A DNA stretch of 64,000 nt from Clostridiaceae bacterium BL-3 (GCA_902809985.1 CADDXC010000001.1:2790001-2854000), one strand, 5' to 3'. Counted from the first letter of the stretch, positions 20,701-32,460 are shown. Notes: generated by a model not told the origin, from the sequence alone. A program made the numbers and translations.

Positions 20701-21159
20701 CTAATCAATGCCCATATCTTCTTTTAACTTATTTACTAACAATAAAATACTATTTTCCAACTGACTATATGTATGTTCATACTCAACAATACTTTTTCCA
20801 AAAGGATCCTCTATATCCTCCTTTAAAGAAACAAATTCATTTAAAGTATAGATTTTATTTCTGAATTGATGAAAATTTTTCTGCAGTATATCTTTTATAT
20901 GTGAAGTCATAGCCAAAACAATCATTGAATTCTTAACCATATACTGATTTACCTGAACAGCTTTTCTATTACTTATGTCTACATTTAAATTTTTCTTTAT
21001 AACCAATGCAGAATTTTTAGAAGCCACACTATTATCAAATGCCATTATACCTGCAGACAAAGCTTTTACATCCGTCATATTACCTATGGAATTGAATATA
21101 GCCTCTGCCATACAACTTCTGCAAGTATTACCTGTACAAACAAACAGTATGTTTTTCAC
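20701..21159 (-). CDS. Protein-arginine phosphatase / low-molecular-weight phosphatase (YwlE-like)
   Basis: The 152-residue protein has the CX5R loop CTGNTCRS at residues 8-15 and the general-acid motif DPFG. A threonine in the P-loop (CTGNT rather than CLGNI) is the feature that separates protein-arginine phosphatases of the YwlE type from tyrosine phosphatases in Bacillus, so arginine phosphatase is the better guess. The usual proline after CRS is a cysteine here (CRSCMAE). The start is GTG with a GGGGGA site. It sits between rpiB and the Sua5 gene, as in Bacillus. Arginine-phosphatase activity would imply a McsB-type kinase elsewhere. Confidence 0.85.
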   Translation of the reverse strand: MKNILFVCTGNTCRSCMAEAIFNSIGNMTDVKALSAGIMAFDNSVASKNSALVIKKNLNVDISNRKAVQVNQYMVKNSMIVLAMTSHIKDILQKNFHQFRNKIYTLNEFVSLKEDIEDPFGKSIVEYEHTYSQLENSILLLVNKLKEDMGID

Positions 21160-21203
21160 AAACCAGTCCCCCTAAAGTAAAAGTACCCTATGAACAGTAT
21201 ACC

Positions 21204-22256
21204 TTACACCTTTATAATATCAAACCCTGCAGATTTATTTAACCTATTCATCACAGCAACCCCAATACCTTTTTCTTCAAAAGCTTCAGACAATATAATA
21301 TCAACTTTTTTATCATCGAAACTCCTAAGGGTTTCAAACAAATTCTTAGACACACTAAGCATATTACTTCTACTACCTAAAGAAACTACTAATCCCTTTT
21401 TATAAAAATCTTTTGTTTCATCCGTAGCAATTACCCCTACCACTTTATTTTCATCTATATAATTTTGCACCATTTCATTAATTTTTGCAATAGTTTTTTT
21501 CAAATCTCCGTTGACTATTTTTACCGGAGCATTGGGAGCATAGTGTCTATATTTCATTCCGGGTGCTTTAGGTCTTATGTTCTTATCCGGTTTTTTCATA
21601 ACTGCAGGATCTATATAAACTTCTCTATCTATTTTCCTCAACATTTCAAGTGTTATTCCACCTGGCCTTAATACACAGCTAGGTGTAACTGTACAATCCA
21701 CTACTGTAGATTCCACCCCCACCTGGCACATCTCTCCTCCCAATATAAAATCCACTTTCCCATTTAAATCTTCTATACATCTTTCAACATCTGTTGGACT
21801 TGGACGTCCGGATATATTGGCAGACGGTGCTGCAATGGGAACTCCTGATTTTTCAATAAGTTTTCTAGCTATTATATTAGATGGCATTCTAATTCCCACA
21901 CTGGGAAGTGATGCACTGGTAGCATCCGGTATAATAGATGATTTAGGAAGAATTACAGTCATAGGTCCAGGCCAAAACTTCTTCATAAATCTATAAGCTA
22001 TATCCGGTATATCATGCGTCAAAGTTTCTATCTGTTTTATATTCCATATATGTACAATTAAAGGATTGTCCTGTGGCCTGCCCTTAGCTTTAAATATTTT
22101 CTTTACCGCTCTTGAATCAAGAGCGTTAGCTCCAAGACCGTAAACAGTTTCTGTTGGGAAAGCTACAAGCCCACCTTCTCTTATTATTTTTCCAGCCTCC
22201 TCAATAATCCCTTCATCTAAATTTGTCTCATCTATCATCTTTATTTTCGTATTCAT
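21204..22256 (-). CDS. ywlC: L-threonylcarbamoyladenylate synthase (Sua5/YwlC)
   Basis: Makes threonylcarbamoyl-AMP from threonine, bicarbonate and ATP for the t6A modification of tRNAs that read ANN codons. The 350-residue length is that of the two-domain Sua5 form: an N-terminal YrdC domain (FPTETVYGLGANA, KGRPQDNPLIVHI, PSANISGRPSPT) and a C-terminal Sua5 domain joined by the linker containing APGMKYRHYAP. Context with ywlE and rpiB matches Bacillus. Confidence 0.94.
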   Translation of the reverse strand: MNTKIKMIDETNLDEGIIEEAGKIIREGGLVAFPTETVYGLGANALDSRAVKKIFKAKGRPQDNPLIVHIWNIKQIETLTHDIPDIAYRFMKKFWPGPMTVILPKSSIIPDATSASLPSVGIRMPSNIIARKLIEKSGVPIAAPSANISGRPSPTDVERCIEDLNGKVDFILGGEMCQVGVESTVVDCTVTPSCVLRPGGITLEMLRKIDREVYIDPAVMKKPDKNIRPKAPGMKYRHYAPNAPVKIVNGDLKKTIAKINEMVQNYIDENKVVGVIATDETKDFYKKGLVVSLGSRSNMLSVSKNLFETLRSFDDKKVDIILSEAFEEKGIGVAVMNRLNKSAGFDIIKV

Positions 22257-22318
22257 CTGCTAATAAACCACCTTTTATTTTAAAACTACAAGTTTACTAT
22301 TTTTTAAATGTACATAAT

Positions 22319-23041
22319 TTACAATACCTGTACTATTATAAGCCCTAGGATAATACCACAGAGAGTACCAAGTGTACTTGTTACACCTTCCCATAGTTTT
22401 GAAGATTCCGGTATCATCTCTCCACATACCACATACAGCATTATTCCAGAAGCTATAGAAAGACATGCTCCTAACACATTTTGAGATATATTTGCTATGT
22501 ACGTACCTGCAAAGGTTCCTAAAGCCGTTGGAAAAGCTGTTATAAAAGCATAAAAAAGTATCTTTGGAATTTTTACTTTAGATACCATAAGAGGTGCCGA
22601 TACGGCAATACCTTCCGGTATATCGTGAATTGCAATTATAATACTCATCTTCAGTCCGAGGGTACTGCCTGCTGCAAATCCGCATCCCATTATTATCCCC
22701 TCTGGGAAATTATGGATCATAAGGCCAAGTGAAGCCATAAATGCCATTTTCATATGTTTATTGCTGCTGTTTATATTCACCTTTGCATCAATTGTGGAAA
22801 TGATCACAATACCTAAGACTGCAAATATTATGGTCAGGCCAAAACTCCATTTTTCAACGGACTGGGGAATTAAATCAAATACTACTACAGATAACATTAT
22901 TCCCCCTGCAAATCCTATTATAAAGCCCAGCAATTTATCAGACGGTTCTTTCACTGCCACACCTAGTGAAGCCCCTATCATAGTACCTGTAAGAGATACT
23001 AAACTCCCTATTGCTACTATGTCAATTAAATTTATACTCAA
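22319..23041 (-). CDS. ZIP-family metal transporter
   Basis: Membrane protein of 240 residues with about eight spans. The paired histidine motifs HNFPEGIIMG and HDIPEGIAVS in the middle helices are the ZIP metal-binding signature. Import of zinc or another divalent cation into the cytoplasm is the family role; the ion cannot be told from sequence. The start is a TTG with an AAGGTGA site. Confidence 0.9.
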   Translation of the reverse strand: MSINLIDIVAIGSLVSLTGTMIGASLGVAVKEPSDKLLGFIIGFAGGIMLSVVVFDLIPQSVEKWSFGLTIIFAVLGIVIISTIDAKVNINSSNKHMKMAFMASLGLMIHNFPEGIIMGCGFAAGSTLGLKMSIIIAIHDIPEGIAVSAPLMVSKVKIPKILFYAFITAFPTALGTFAGTYIANISQNVLGACLSIASGIMLYVVCGEMIPESSKLWEGVTSTLGTLCGIILGLIIVQVL

Positions 23042-23103
23042 AAAATCACCTTATGCTTATTATTTATATTTCATATTTATTTTAATACTTCATAATATAT
23101 GAA

Positions 23104-23739
23104 TTATATTTTTATTTTTCCATTCTTCCAGGTGTAATTTTCTGAGTTCTGTCTATAAAATTTTATTTTTTCTACAGCTTCCTCTGTAAAATGCGCATAG
23201 ACACAGCTTCTGTACACTGTATCTAAAAATGAATATTTATTCAATTGGCCTCTCTTTATTATAGTATAATAAAAACTCTCTTCAGGCCTTAAAATTTTCA
23301 GCTTGTTGTATTCATGGGCAACATAAGCATGTCTTTTGAGAAATTCTCTGTGTACGAGTACCATTCTATCACTTCTGAATTTAGATGTCGAAAGGAGAAT
23401 AATTCTAAATTCACTTTCATCCGCATTTCTCCGCATATAGTTTTCCACATGCACCAGTACAATTTTATCACATATTATATTTAACCTTCCATTTTTTATT
23501 CCCATATTTACTTTCAACTTATATCCGTCATAAATAAAACTCAATGAAGCATTGTCAATTCTTATGATAATAGCCAAAAAAATAAGTGTTTCAAGCACTA
23601 TAAGGTAAGTTATGTAAAATGTGTAAAATTTACCTGTCAAAATAAAATATCCCGGGAGTATAAAAAAAATAAGGCCTGTAGAAAGCAGAAGTATCTTATG
23701 GGATTTTTTTTGCTTCCTAATAGCTTTATCTATATTCAT
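23104..23739 (-). CDS. Hypothetical membrane protein with two N-terminal spans
   Basis: A 211-residue protein I do not recognise. Two hydrophobic helices (about residues 17-35 and 39-60) are followed by a charged soluble part that would face the cytoplasm, rich in Tyr, Arg and Lys. No catalytic motif is visible. The ATG has only a weak GGGAAAG site, and a perfect hairpin (CCGTTAA/TTAACGG, 23748-23768) stands just before it. A 32-codon ORF overlaps its start, which would permit translational coupling. It lies after prfA on the same strand. Confidence 0.6.
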   Translation of the reverse strand: MNIDKAIRKQKKSHKILLLSTGLIFFILPGYFILTGKFYTFYITYLIVLETLIFLAIIIRIDNASLSFIYDGYKLKVNMGIKNGRLNIICDKIVLVHVENYMRRNADESEFRIILLSTSKFRSDRMVLVHREFLKRHAYVAHEYNKLKILRPEESFYYTIIKRGQLNKYSFLDTVYRSCVYAHFTEEAVEKIKFYRQNSENYTWKNGKIKI

Positions 23740-23824
23740 ACTTTCCCGTTAAGTGGAGTTTAACGGTTGTTTCAGCTCCTTCCATCTTATATATTACCCC
23801 GTATTCCATACTTTCCATAATCAT
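23726..23824 (-). CDS. Possible 32-codon ORF between prfA and the membrane protein
   Basis: After the prfA stop an ATG opens a 32-codon frame ending at TAA 23726-23728, overlapping the next gene by 14 bases in another frame. The peptide would contain SMEYGVIYKMEGAETTVKLH, and three further ATG codons lie in frame; the one after GGGGTAATATATAAG (M14) has a ribosome binding site. Its length is too short to judge by codon use. It may be a real small protein or only a coupling leader. Confidence 0.3.
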   Translation of the reverse strand: MIMESMEYGVIYKMEGAETTVKLHLTGKYEYR

Positions 23825-23836
23825 TTCACATATATG

Positions 23837-24910
23837 TTAGTTACTGCCAATGGCTTTCATTTTCTCCGCCTGATCTGAAGTTATAAGGGCATCTACTATT
23901 TCATCTATATCTCCATCTAGAAATGCATCCAATTTATATAGTGTCATTCCTATTCTATGATCTGTAACTCTTCCCTGAGGATAATTATAGGTCCTTATTC
24001 TTTCGCTTCTATCGCCCGTTCCCACCTGACTCTTTCTATCTTCTGCTATACTTGCATTTCTCTCAGCTTCTGCCTTTTCATAAAGCCTTGATTTAAGTAC
24101 CTTCATGGCTTTTTCCTTATTCTTAAGCTGGGATTTTTCATCCTGACAGGATACAACAAGTCCCGTAGGTAAATGTGTAATTCTAACAGCTGAATCCGTA
24201 GTATTTACACATTGTCCCCCATGACCTGATGCTCTAAAAACATCTATTCTTATATCGTTTGGATTTACCACTACATCCACATCATCTACTTCTGGAAGTA
24301 CTGCTACAGTTGCAGTAGAAGTATGAATCCTGCCGCTGGATTCTGTATCTGGAACTCTTTGAACCCTGTGAGTACCGCTTTCATATTTTAACCTGCTGTA
24401 GGCTCCCTTTCCTTTTACCATAAATACAATTTCCTTAAATCCACCTATATCCGTAGCATTTAAGCTTATGGTTTCTATTGTCCACCCCTTGCGCTCTGCA
24501 TATCTGGTATACATTCTTGTAAGATTTGCCGCAAATAAAGCTGCCTCTTCCCCTCCTGCTCCACCTCTAATTTCTACAAATACATTCTTATCATCATTAG
24601 GATCTTTAGGAATAAGTAGAATCCTTAATTCATCTTCAATTTCATCTATGCGCTCTGTAAGATTTTTTACCTCTTCCTGTTCCATTTCCCTCATTTCTTT
24701 ATCCGTTTCCTCTTTAAGCATATCCTTATTGTCTTCTAGATCCTGAACAGCCTTTTTATATTCCCTGTATTTCACAACCACTTCTTCCATTTCGGCATGT
24801 TCCTTACACAGTTTTTGCCATTCTTTTTGATTTTCTATAACCGCAGGATCGCTTATTTTAATGGATAATTCCTCATATTTATTTTCTATGAAATCAAGTC
24901 TTTCTAACAT
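23837..24910 (-). CDS. prfA: Peptide chain release factor 1
   Basis: Ends translation at UAA and UAG. The 357-residue protein has the stop-codon reading tripeptide PxT as PDT in [14 protein letters not shown] and the peptidyl-hydrolysis GGQ in [17 protein letters not shown] chose ATG 24910 because the CGGAG site fits it better than the GTG at 24922. prmC, which methylates the GGQ glutamine, lies just upstream, so substrate and modifier are one operon. Confidence 0.97.
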   Translation of the reverse strand: MLERLDFIENKYEELSIKISDPAVIENQKEWQKLCKEHAEMEEVVVKYREYKKAVQDLEDNKDMLKEETDKEMREMEQEEVKNLTERIDEIEDELRILLIPKDPNDDKNVFVEIRGGAGGEEAALFAANLTRMYTRYAERKGWTIETISLNATDIGGFKEIVFMVKGKGAYSRLKYESGTHRVQRVPDTESSGRIHTSTATVAVLPEVDDVDVVVNPNDIRIDVFRASGHGGQCVNTTDSAVRITHLPTGLVVSCQDEKSQLKNKEKAMKVLKSRLYEKAEAERNASIAEDRKSQVGTGDRSERIRTYNYPQGRVTDHRIGMTLYKLDAFLDGDIDEIVDALITSDQAEKMKAIGSN

Positions 24911-25011
24911 AATTTTTATCACTCCGTATAAACATTTTCACAATACATTATTATATCATAATACTTTTATTTATAGCAATAAACTTGGAAAACAGAAAAT
25001 ACCTGTTAAAT

Positions 25012-25884
25012 TTACTCTATAATTTTTCCCCCAGCCACCGCACTGATTACTCTATCTTTCCCTGATAGGTCTTTGACACAGGATATATTTATAAAGCCGT
25101 ATTTTTTCAATATACAGCTTACTTCATCTTTTTGATCATCACCTATTTCAAGCATAAGTACTCCCCCTTTATTTAAAACTGTCAAACTTTCTTTCGCAAT
25201 TTCTCTATAAAAAACCAGCCCATCTTCTCCTCCACAAAGTGCTTCATAGGGTTCATAGTTTTTTACATCTTCCATCAATGTATCCATCATACTTTTTTTT
25301 ACATAGGGTGGATTTGATATTATCATTTGAAATTTCATTTTATTTTCAATAAAATATTGAAGTAAATCACTCTTTATCACTTCAACTCTTTTTTGTAGAG
25401 AAAATCTTTTTATATTTTCAGTTGCAACCTTTAAAGCTATAGGGGATATATCACAACATTTTATATTTACATTATTTATAAACTTAGCTATAGACAATCC
25501 AATTGCCCCAGTTCCACAACACAGGTCACATATATTGTGAAAATTATTACTCCTTACTTTATCTAAGGCCTGTTCTACTAAAGTTTCTGTATCCGGCCTT
25601 GGTATCAGCACACCGGGTGTTACCAGAAAATTTAGCCCCATAAATTCACATTCCCTCAATATATATTTTACAGGCATCTTTTTTTCCCTTAACTCTATAT
25701 ATCTACGATAATCTTGGGCCTCCTTTTCAGTAACTTCATAATCGCCATTTATAAATATAAACAGTCTGCTCTTATTTATAGCCTTTCCCAAAAGAAGCTG
25801 TACATCCAAAATATAACTATTTATTTCTTCATTTTTTAAGATTTCATATCCATATTTTAAAAGTTCATTTATCTTATTTTTCAT
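25012..25884 (-). CDS. prmC: Release factor glutamine methyltransferase
   Basis: Methylates the GGQ glutamine of release factors using SAM. The 290 residues show the N-terminal helical domain, the SAM loop CDLCCGTGAIGLSIAK and the catalytic NPPYVKK. The ribosome binding site is weak (TAGAGA). It is encoded directly before prfA in the same direction. Confidence 0.95.
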   Translation of the reverse strand: MKNKINELLKYGYEILKNEEINSYILDVQLLLGKAINKSRLFIFINGDYEVTEKEAQDYRRYIELREKKMPVKYILRECEFMGLNFLVTPGVLIPRPDTETLVEQALDKVRSNNFHNICDLCCGTGAIGLSIAKFINNVNIKCCDISPIALKVATENIKRFSLQKRVEVIKSDLLQYFIENKMKFQMIISNPPYVKKSMMDTLMEDVKNYEPYEALCGGEDGLVFYREIAKESLTVLNKGGVLMLEIGDDQKDEVSCILKKYGFINISCVKDLSGKDRVISAVAGGKIIE

Positions 25885-25908
25885 AAAAATTCTCTACTTT
25901 CATTGAAT

Positions 25909-26919
25909 TCATTTCATTGTACTTTTACATATTCCCAGCTGTACTCCTTCTCTATCTACGCTTACTATATCTTTTATCTGTCCATCTTCATTATACTTGC
26001 TTTTTTCATCTTCACTTTCTATCCCCTCCGCATACTTCAGTGCCACAATGGCCACTTCCAATTGACTATAGTCTGGTTCCTCTGTAGTCAAATTTTGAAG
26101 CATAAGTCCTGGATAGGATAAAACCCTTGTTAAAAATCCATTGCTTTTCCCCATCCATCTTATAAGTTCATAGGTAACCCCTGATACTAGAGGCAATAAT
26201 GTTATTCTACATAAGATTCTCTGCCAAATATTTCCCCATCCGGTTAACGAAAAAAGTATTATACTTACTATCATGACTAAAAATAAAAAATTTGTACCAC
26301 ATCTTGGATGAAGTCTGCCAAATTTAGCTGCATTCTCTGGAGTTAATTCTTTTTCATTTTCATAGCAAAAAATAGTCTTATGTTCGGCACCATGATATTG
26401 AAATACTCTTTTTATATCTGACATCTTACTTATCACATATATATATATCAAAAATATGGACACTCTGATTATACCTTCCACTATGTTAAGAGATATAGAA
26501 CCGCGTACTCCAAATTTTTTAAATACATTTGCTGCAAAAGTCGGAAATATGAAAAATAACAAAATTGCTATAGTAAGAGATATAATAAGAGTTATACCTA
26601 TGAGTACGGCTTCACTTTTTTCCTTAAATATACCTTCAAACCAATCATCAAATTTCGTAGGTTCCTCTTCTTCTTGAAAAAACGTTGCTGAATAATTCAA
26701 TGTATTTATACCCACAATCAATGATTCTATTAAAGATACAAATCCCCTTATAACAGGTAACCCAAAAAATTTGTTTTTCTTACTATAGGGTATACTCTCC
26801 TCCCTGTTAACTACAATTTCACCATTGGATTTTCTAACAGCGATAGCTATACCGTGGATCCCTCTCATCATAACTCCTTCTATTACAGCTTGACCTCCAA
26901 CAGATGTTTTTCTTGACAT
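25909..26919 (-). CDS. DUF1385 membrane protein (YqhQ-like)
   Basis: A 336-residue integral membrane protein. The N-terminal SVGGQAVIEGVMMRG, the central YHGAEHKTIFCYE and HPRCGTNFLF segments are the DUF1385 hallmark. About five hydrophobic segments are seen between residues 60 and 270; the acidic C-terminal tail is soluble. The family is widespread next to prfA/prmC and rpmE, but its biochemical role is unknown. The ATG at 26919 follows GAGAGGTGA; an in-frame GTG at 26928 is inside that site. Confidence 0.9.
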   Translation of the reverse strand: MSRKTSVGGQAVIEGVMMRGIHGIAIAVRKSNGEIVVNREESIPYSKKNKFFGLPVIRGFVSLIESLIVGINTLNYSATFFQEEEEPTKFDDWFEGIFKEKSEAVLIGITLIISLTIAILLFFIFPTFAANVFKKFGVRGSISLNIVEGIIRVSIFLIYIYVISKMSDIKRVFQYHGAEHKTIFCYENEKELTPENAAKFGRLHPRCGTNFLFLVMIVSIILFSLTGWGNIWQRILCRITLLPLVSGVTYELIRWMGKSNGFLTRVLSYPGLMLQNLTTEEPDYSQLEVAIVALKYAEGIESEDEKSKYNEDGQIKDIVSVDREGVQLGICKSTMK

Positions 26920-27111
26920 TGTATTCACCTCTCATGCAATCTATTTTATCTAAAGGCTTCACCTTCATTTTAAAGCTCAAAGTTGCAAAAATTAAATATC
27001 AACTCTTTATATAATCAAATATATTCTAACAGAGGTATTAAATATATTAAAGTATTTATTTGATTTCTCTATAATAAATTAGCCCTACTCACAGAAATTT
27101 TTGGCTGTTTG

Positions 27112-27140
27112 TTGACTTAGCACTATGCCTGTGTTATAAT
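27112..27140 (+). promoter_or_regulatory. Promoter of rpmE
   Basis: TTGACT (27112-27117) and TATAAT (27135-27140) stand 17 bases apart on the plus strand, 52 bases before the rpmE start. This is a near-consensus housekeeping promoter. Confidence 0.88.
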
Positions 27141-27192
27141 ACAGAAGTTAAAATTAGAGTTTCGTCATATAAACTTGAAAGAGGTGAACAAT

Positions 27193-27405
27193 ATGAAAAA
27201 AGGCATACATCCAGAATACTATCATGATGCGGTAGTTAAGTGTGCATGTGGAAACACCTTTACAACTGGCTCCACAAAAAAAGAGTTAAAGGTGGAAATA
27301 TGCTCTAAATGCCATCCTTTCTTCACTGGTAAACAAAAGATAGTCGACGCCGGTGGAAGAGTTGATAGATTCTTAAAGAAATTTAATTTGAAAAATGAAG
27401 AATAA
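27193..27405 (+). CDS. rpmE: Ribosomal protein L31, zinc-ribbon form
   Basis: A 70-residue large-subunit protein. Zinc ligands Cys17, Cys19, Cys37 and Cys40 (CAC and CSKC) mark the C+ type that binds zinc, as opposed to the zinc-free paralogue. GAGGTGA precedes ATG 27193. It is convergent with rho and opposite to all its neighbours, with its own promoter and terminator, whereas rho and rpmE share direction in Bacillus. Confidence 0.97.
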   Translation: MKKGIHPEYYHDAVVKCACGNTFTTGSTKKELKVEICSKCHPFFTGKQKIVDAGGRVDRFLKKFNLKNEE

Positions 27406-27441
27406 TTACAATAAAATATACAATTTCTCATTTTATTATAG

Positions 27442-27475
27442 GACCTGTCTTTAAGTATAAAAAGACAGGTCTTTA
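27442..27475 (+). terminator. Terminator between rpmE and rho
   Basis: GACCTGTCTT/AAGACAGGTC arms (27442-27451, 27462-27471) then CTTTATT. It lies between convergent genes and may serve both strands, though the U run is better on the plus strand. Confidence 0.8.
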
Positions 27476-27477
27476 TT

Positions 27478-28932
27478 CTAACGCTTATCTAATGATTTAT
27501 TCAATTCCATCTTGCTTGCAATATTCATAAACTCTACATTATTCTTTGTTTTTGCCAATAGGTTTATTAGTTGTTCAGTAATATTTTGAATGTTGTCATC
27601 ATATAGCACTTTTCTTATATTAAAAGCAGTTTCCCTTTCAAGTTGGCTTTCAAAAAGCAAATCCTCTCTTCTCGTACCAGACTTATATATATCTATAGCA
27701 GGGAATATTCTCCTTTCCTGAAGCTTTCTGTTTAAATGCACCTCCATATTTCCAGTGCCTTTAAATTCTTCAAATATCATATCATCCATTCTACTTCCGG
27801 TTTCAATCAATGCAGTAGCAAGTATAGTGAGGCTTCCTCCTTCTTCTATATTTCTAGCAGCACCAAAAAACTTTTTTGGCATTATAAGTGCTCCCGGATC
27901 CAAACCTCCTGAAAGAGTCCTACCAGTTGGAGTTATAGTCAGATTATATGCTCTGGAAAGCCTGGTGATACTATCCAAAAGTATTACTACGTCCTGACCT
28001 TGTTCCACCATTCTTTTGGTTCTCTCAAGCACCATATAGGCAACTTTAGTATGATGTTCCGGTTCTTCGTCAAAAGTAGAATAAATTACTTCTCCATTTA
28101 TAGATCTCTGCATGTCAGTAACTTCTTCAGGTCTCTCATCTATAAGTAAAACTATAAGTTTTATTTCTGGGTGATTCTTTGAAATACTCTGGGCTATTTT
28201 TTTTAGAAGAGTAGTTTTGCCTGCTTTAGGTGGGGCAACTATAATTCCTCTCTGTCCTTTGCCTATAGGTGATATTATATCCATAAGTCTTGTAGACAGA
28301 TTTGAACTTTGAGTTTCTAACCTTAATCTCTGATTAGGATATATAGGAGTGAGTGTTTCAAAAGGTTTTCTTCCAACTGCTCTTTCTGGATTCTCCCCAT
28401 TTACTTTTTGAACGTACAGTAATGCTTTAAACTTTTCTCCTTCTTTTGGAATTCTAACTTTTCCGCATACCTCATCACCGGTTTTTAAATTGAATCTTCT
28501 TATTTGAGATGGGGATACATATATATCGTCAGGACCTGTAAGATAATTTTTACCTCTTAAAAATCCATAATTATTATTTTCAATTATCTCAAGCACTCCT
28601 CTTGCACTATCTGATTCGCTTATCATTTCCTTAAGCTTTTCTCTTTTTTCATCACAATTTATCCTCTGTTCCTGTGATTTAGATTCGTGAATTTTATTCT
28701 CTGATGTTTTTATACCATGTTCCAACTCCTTGTGTTTGCTTAACTCCTCATTTTTAGGGCTTATTTTCTCTCTAAGTACGATACCGTTTTTATTTATATA
28801 AGCAGGAGAAACCCTTTTTATTTCTTCAATTAATTCAGATTTTTTATATTTAGATATATTTTTGATCTCGAGGGCCTTTGCAATATCTTTCAATTTTGCA
28901 ACTGTCATATTATCTATATCTTCACTGTTCAA
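27478..28932 (-). CDS. rho: Transcription termination factor Rho
   Basis: Hexameric RNA-dependent ATPase that ends transcription. About 484 residues from the TTG at 28932, chosen because GTGAGGTG stands seven bases before it. Order: N-terminal Rho_N helix domain ([17 protein letters not shown]), a charged linker of about 70 residues, the cold-shock-like RNA-binding domain ([18 protein letters not shown]), then the ATPase core with Walker [12 protein letters not shown] and Walker [12 protein letters not shown]. The Lys/Glu-rich linker is longer than in compact Rho proteins but common in clostridia. Confidence 0.95.
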   Translation of the reverse strand: MNSEDIDNMTVAKLKDIAKALEIKNISKYKKSELIEEIKRVSPAYINKNGIVLREKISPKNEELSKHKELEHGIKTSENKIHESKSQEQRINCDEKREKLKEMISESDSARGVLEIIENNNYGFLRGKNYLTGPDDIYVSPSQIRRFNLKTGDEVCGKVRIPKEGEKFKALLYVQKVNGENPERAVGRKPFETLTPIYPNQRLRLETQSSNLSTRLMDIISPIGKGQRGIIVAPPKAGKTTLLKKIAQSISKNHPEIKLIVLLIDERPEEVTDMQRSINGEVIYSTFDEEPEHHTKVAYMVLERTKRMVEQGQDVVILLDSITRLSRAYNLTITPTGRTLSGGLDPGALIMPKKFFGAARNIEEGGSLTILATALIETGSRMDDMIFEEFKGTGNMEVHLNRKLQERRIFPAIDIYKSGTRREDLLFESQLERETAFNIRKVLYDDNIQNITEQLINLLAKTKNNVEFMNIASKMELNKSLDKR

Positions 28933-29138
28933 AAAGTAACACCTCACAATTATTAAATTTTATATTTTAACGTAATCTTGGGAAAATCAAAATAAAATTG
29001 AAAATATAATATAAAAATACTATATTTATAAGTAAAGAATTCCTATTATAGAAAGGTTACATTTCAAAATACATTATACCCCTTTTTTAGACTTTAATCC
29101 ATCTCATTTTATAATAATTATAAATAAAAATAAAAATA

Positions 29139-29483
29139 TTATATAAGTGCATATATTTTTTCCTTGATCTCATTATACTTTAAAATTTTATTTTTTATAA
29201 CATTATAATTGCCTATATACAAGATTGGGAATCCCAGAATCTCACAGCCTCCAATTATAATATCTTTTCTAACCAGATAATTGATGTTATATCTAAAATA
29301 ATGAATATTCCCACACAGTTCACATTGAACACCCAAAAGTAAAATTTTATTATTTACAAGACTTATCTTTAAAGAGGTGAAGCTCTCATTGATTTTATTT
29401 ACATCAAATACGGAAAAATTTTTAATATCATATTTTCCTTCTGAATTTCTAACAGCAACACTTATATTTGTTTGAAGTATCAT
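29139..29483 (-). CDS. Hypothetical protein with a CxxC motif
   Basis: A 114-residue protein I do not recognise. It starts at ATG 29483 after GGGGTGA; an upstream in-frame extension has no site. The N-terminal half looks like beta strands (ILQTNISVAVRNSEGKYDI), and a CELCGNIHYFRY segment has a single CxxC, which could bind metal only with outside ligands. It lies alone between rho and pyrG. The 191 bases between it and rho are AT-rich without visible features. Confidence 0.6.
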   Translation of the reverse strand: MILQTNISVAVRNSEGKYDIKNFSVFDVNKINESFTSLKISLVNNKILLLGVQCELCGNIHYFRYNINYLVRKDIIIGGCEILGFPILYIGNYNVIKNKILKYNEIKEKIYALI

Positions 29484-29629
29484 AAAATTCACCCCTAATT
29501 TACACTTTAATTTAAAATTTATTTTACAGCTATGCAATTATATTCTATAAATATCTCCAAAATCCTTCATAATTTTATTTTATTTTTCTCTATCGATCTT
29601 ATTTCAATTCACAATTGATTTAATATAGA

Positions 29630-29671
29630 GTTGTAGAAGATTTTCAGCAGGAGCCAAAAATCTTCTACAAC
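29630..29671 (-). terminator. Hairpin after pyrG
   Basis: Perfect 15-bp arms (29630-29644 and 29657-29671), 65 bases after the pyrG stop. The U run on the minus strand is poor, but the long stem makes a terminator likely. Confidence 0.65.
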
Positions 29672-29735
29672 TTGATATTTACACTTTGGATTTTTAAATA
29701 CACAATAAGAACTAAGTACTTTACTCAAAAATCAC

Positions 29736-31381
<1,646 letters not shown>

Positions 31382-31529
31382 TGTTTTTTATCCTGGTAAA
31401 ATTTAAATTGCATATTTTTTAAATAAATTATTTGAAAAAAAGCATAAATAATTTTCAAAAATTTTCTCATATATTATTGACAAAATATCTAATTAGTTTT
31501 ATAATGAAAAATACCCTCACAAATAAAAT

Positions 31530-31554
31530 AGTATGTTTTGTCCAAAAACATACT
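31530..31554 (-). terminator. Terminator after the 102-residue hypothetical gene
   Basis: AGTATGTTTT/AAAACATACT arms with a five-base loop followed by ATTTTATTT on the minus strand, 62 bases after the stop at 31617. Confidence 0.75.
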
Positions 31555-31616
31555 TAATATGATACCATATTTTCTATTTATATTCTAGGTTTTTTTGCTT
31601 TTATAAAACATTTATT

Positions 31617-31925
31617 TTATTCTACTCTATCTATTAGCTCTTCTGCTTCAAAATACATATCTCTTATACGCTTGTTTAATAGTAATTTTTTTTCCGCTTT
31701 TCTTATGTTATTTTTCATGTTATTCCTATTTACAGAGGGAAAATCTTTTTTTAATACATCTAGATCATAACACTCATACTTATTAACAAGTAAAAAAAAC
31801 AGATATTTGCAGGATTCATCTTTTAAGATCTCCAACAGTTTTTTTCTATCCAGTCCTTTATATTTACACAATATCTCAATAATTTTGGAATATACTTTTT
31901 CTTTATCATTAAAATATCTTCTCAA
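31617..31925 (-). CDS. Hypothetical small helical protein
   Basis: A 102-residue, highly charged (Lys, Glu, Asp) and probably all-helical protein I do not recognise. It has no signal peptide or membrane span. AAAGGAGGGTG lies before the ATG and a terminator follows, both supporting a real gene. Neighbours (pyrG and a DUF1934 gene) give no hint of function. Confidence 0.6.
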   Translation of the reverse strand: MRRYFNDKEKVYSKIIEILCKYKGLDRKKLLEILKDESCKYLFFLLVNKYECYDLDVLKKDFPSVNRNNMKNNIRKAEKKLLLNKRIRDMYFEAEELIDRVE

Positions 31926-32046
31926 TATACACCCTCCTTTTTTACACTTATCTGTTTATTTAATTATTGCCATATATAAAACTTTTAATCAAAAATAAAA
32001 TTTTTAGACTGAAAATTAAAAGTGAAAAGCTAAAAGTTGACAGCCG

Positions 32047-32460
32047 CTACTTGGTTTTTATATTCACCTTTAACTGTGTATCCTGAGCAGTTTGTCCTGC
32101 TAAACTCATGCTATAATTAATCAATACATCCCCTCCATTTTCCCCTACATCTATGTTTATTTCATTAGTCTTTATCTTCAATTCTATAGCCCCATAAGGT
32201 GTCTTATACATAGATCTACTTCTTTCATACTTATTAAAATCCATTTTAGCATTAGTGCTCCCCATTCTTATGAGAGATAATTTATTATTTTTTATTTTTA
32301 AAGTAGTAGTAGTTCCCTCCATTCCAGATAACTGAGTTTCTTTATAAACCGCATAATAACAGTCATTTTTTTTGTAAAAGTCTCCGGGAGTAACTACTTC
32401 TATAACTTCATTATTATCAGATTGCTTACTGGATAAAGATATAATTGCCTTTTTCTTCAT
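32047..32460 (-). CDS. DUF1934 beta-barrel protein (YwiB-like)
   Basis: The 137-residue protein matches the DUF1934/YwiB family of small lipocalin-like barrels: GDFYKKNDCYYAVYKETQLSGMEG in the middle (quoted in part as YYAVYKETQLSGMEGTTTT) and an alternating strand pattern through ELKIKTNEINIDV. Function in the family is unknown. AAAGGCAGG is the only site and lies 17 bases before the ATG. Confidence 0.8.
   Translation of the reverse strand: MKKKAIISLSSKQSDNNEVIEVVTPGDFYKKNDCYYAVYKETQLSGMEGTTTTLKIKNNKLSLIRMGSTNAKMDFNKYERSRSMYKTPYGAIELKIKTNEINIDVGENGGDVLINYSMSLAGQTAQDTQLKVNIKTK

Noticed and set aside
22275..22466. 63-codon ORF overlapping the ZIP transporter
   Set aside because: Out of frame with a clear ZIP-family gene and without a start site of its own.
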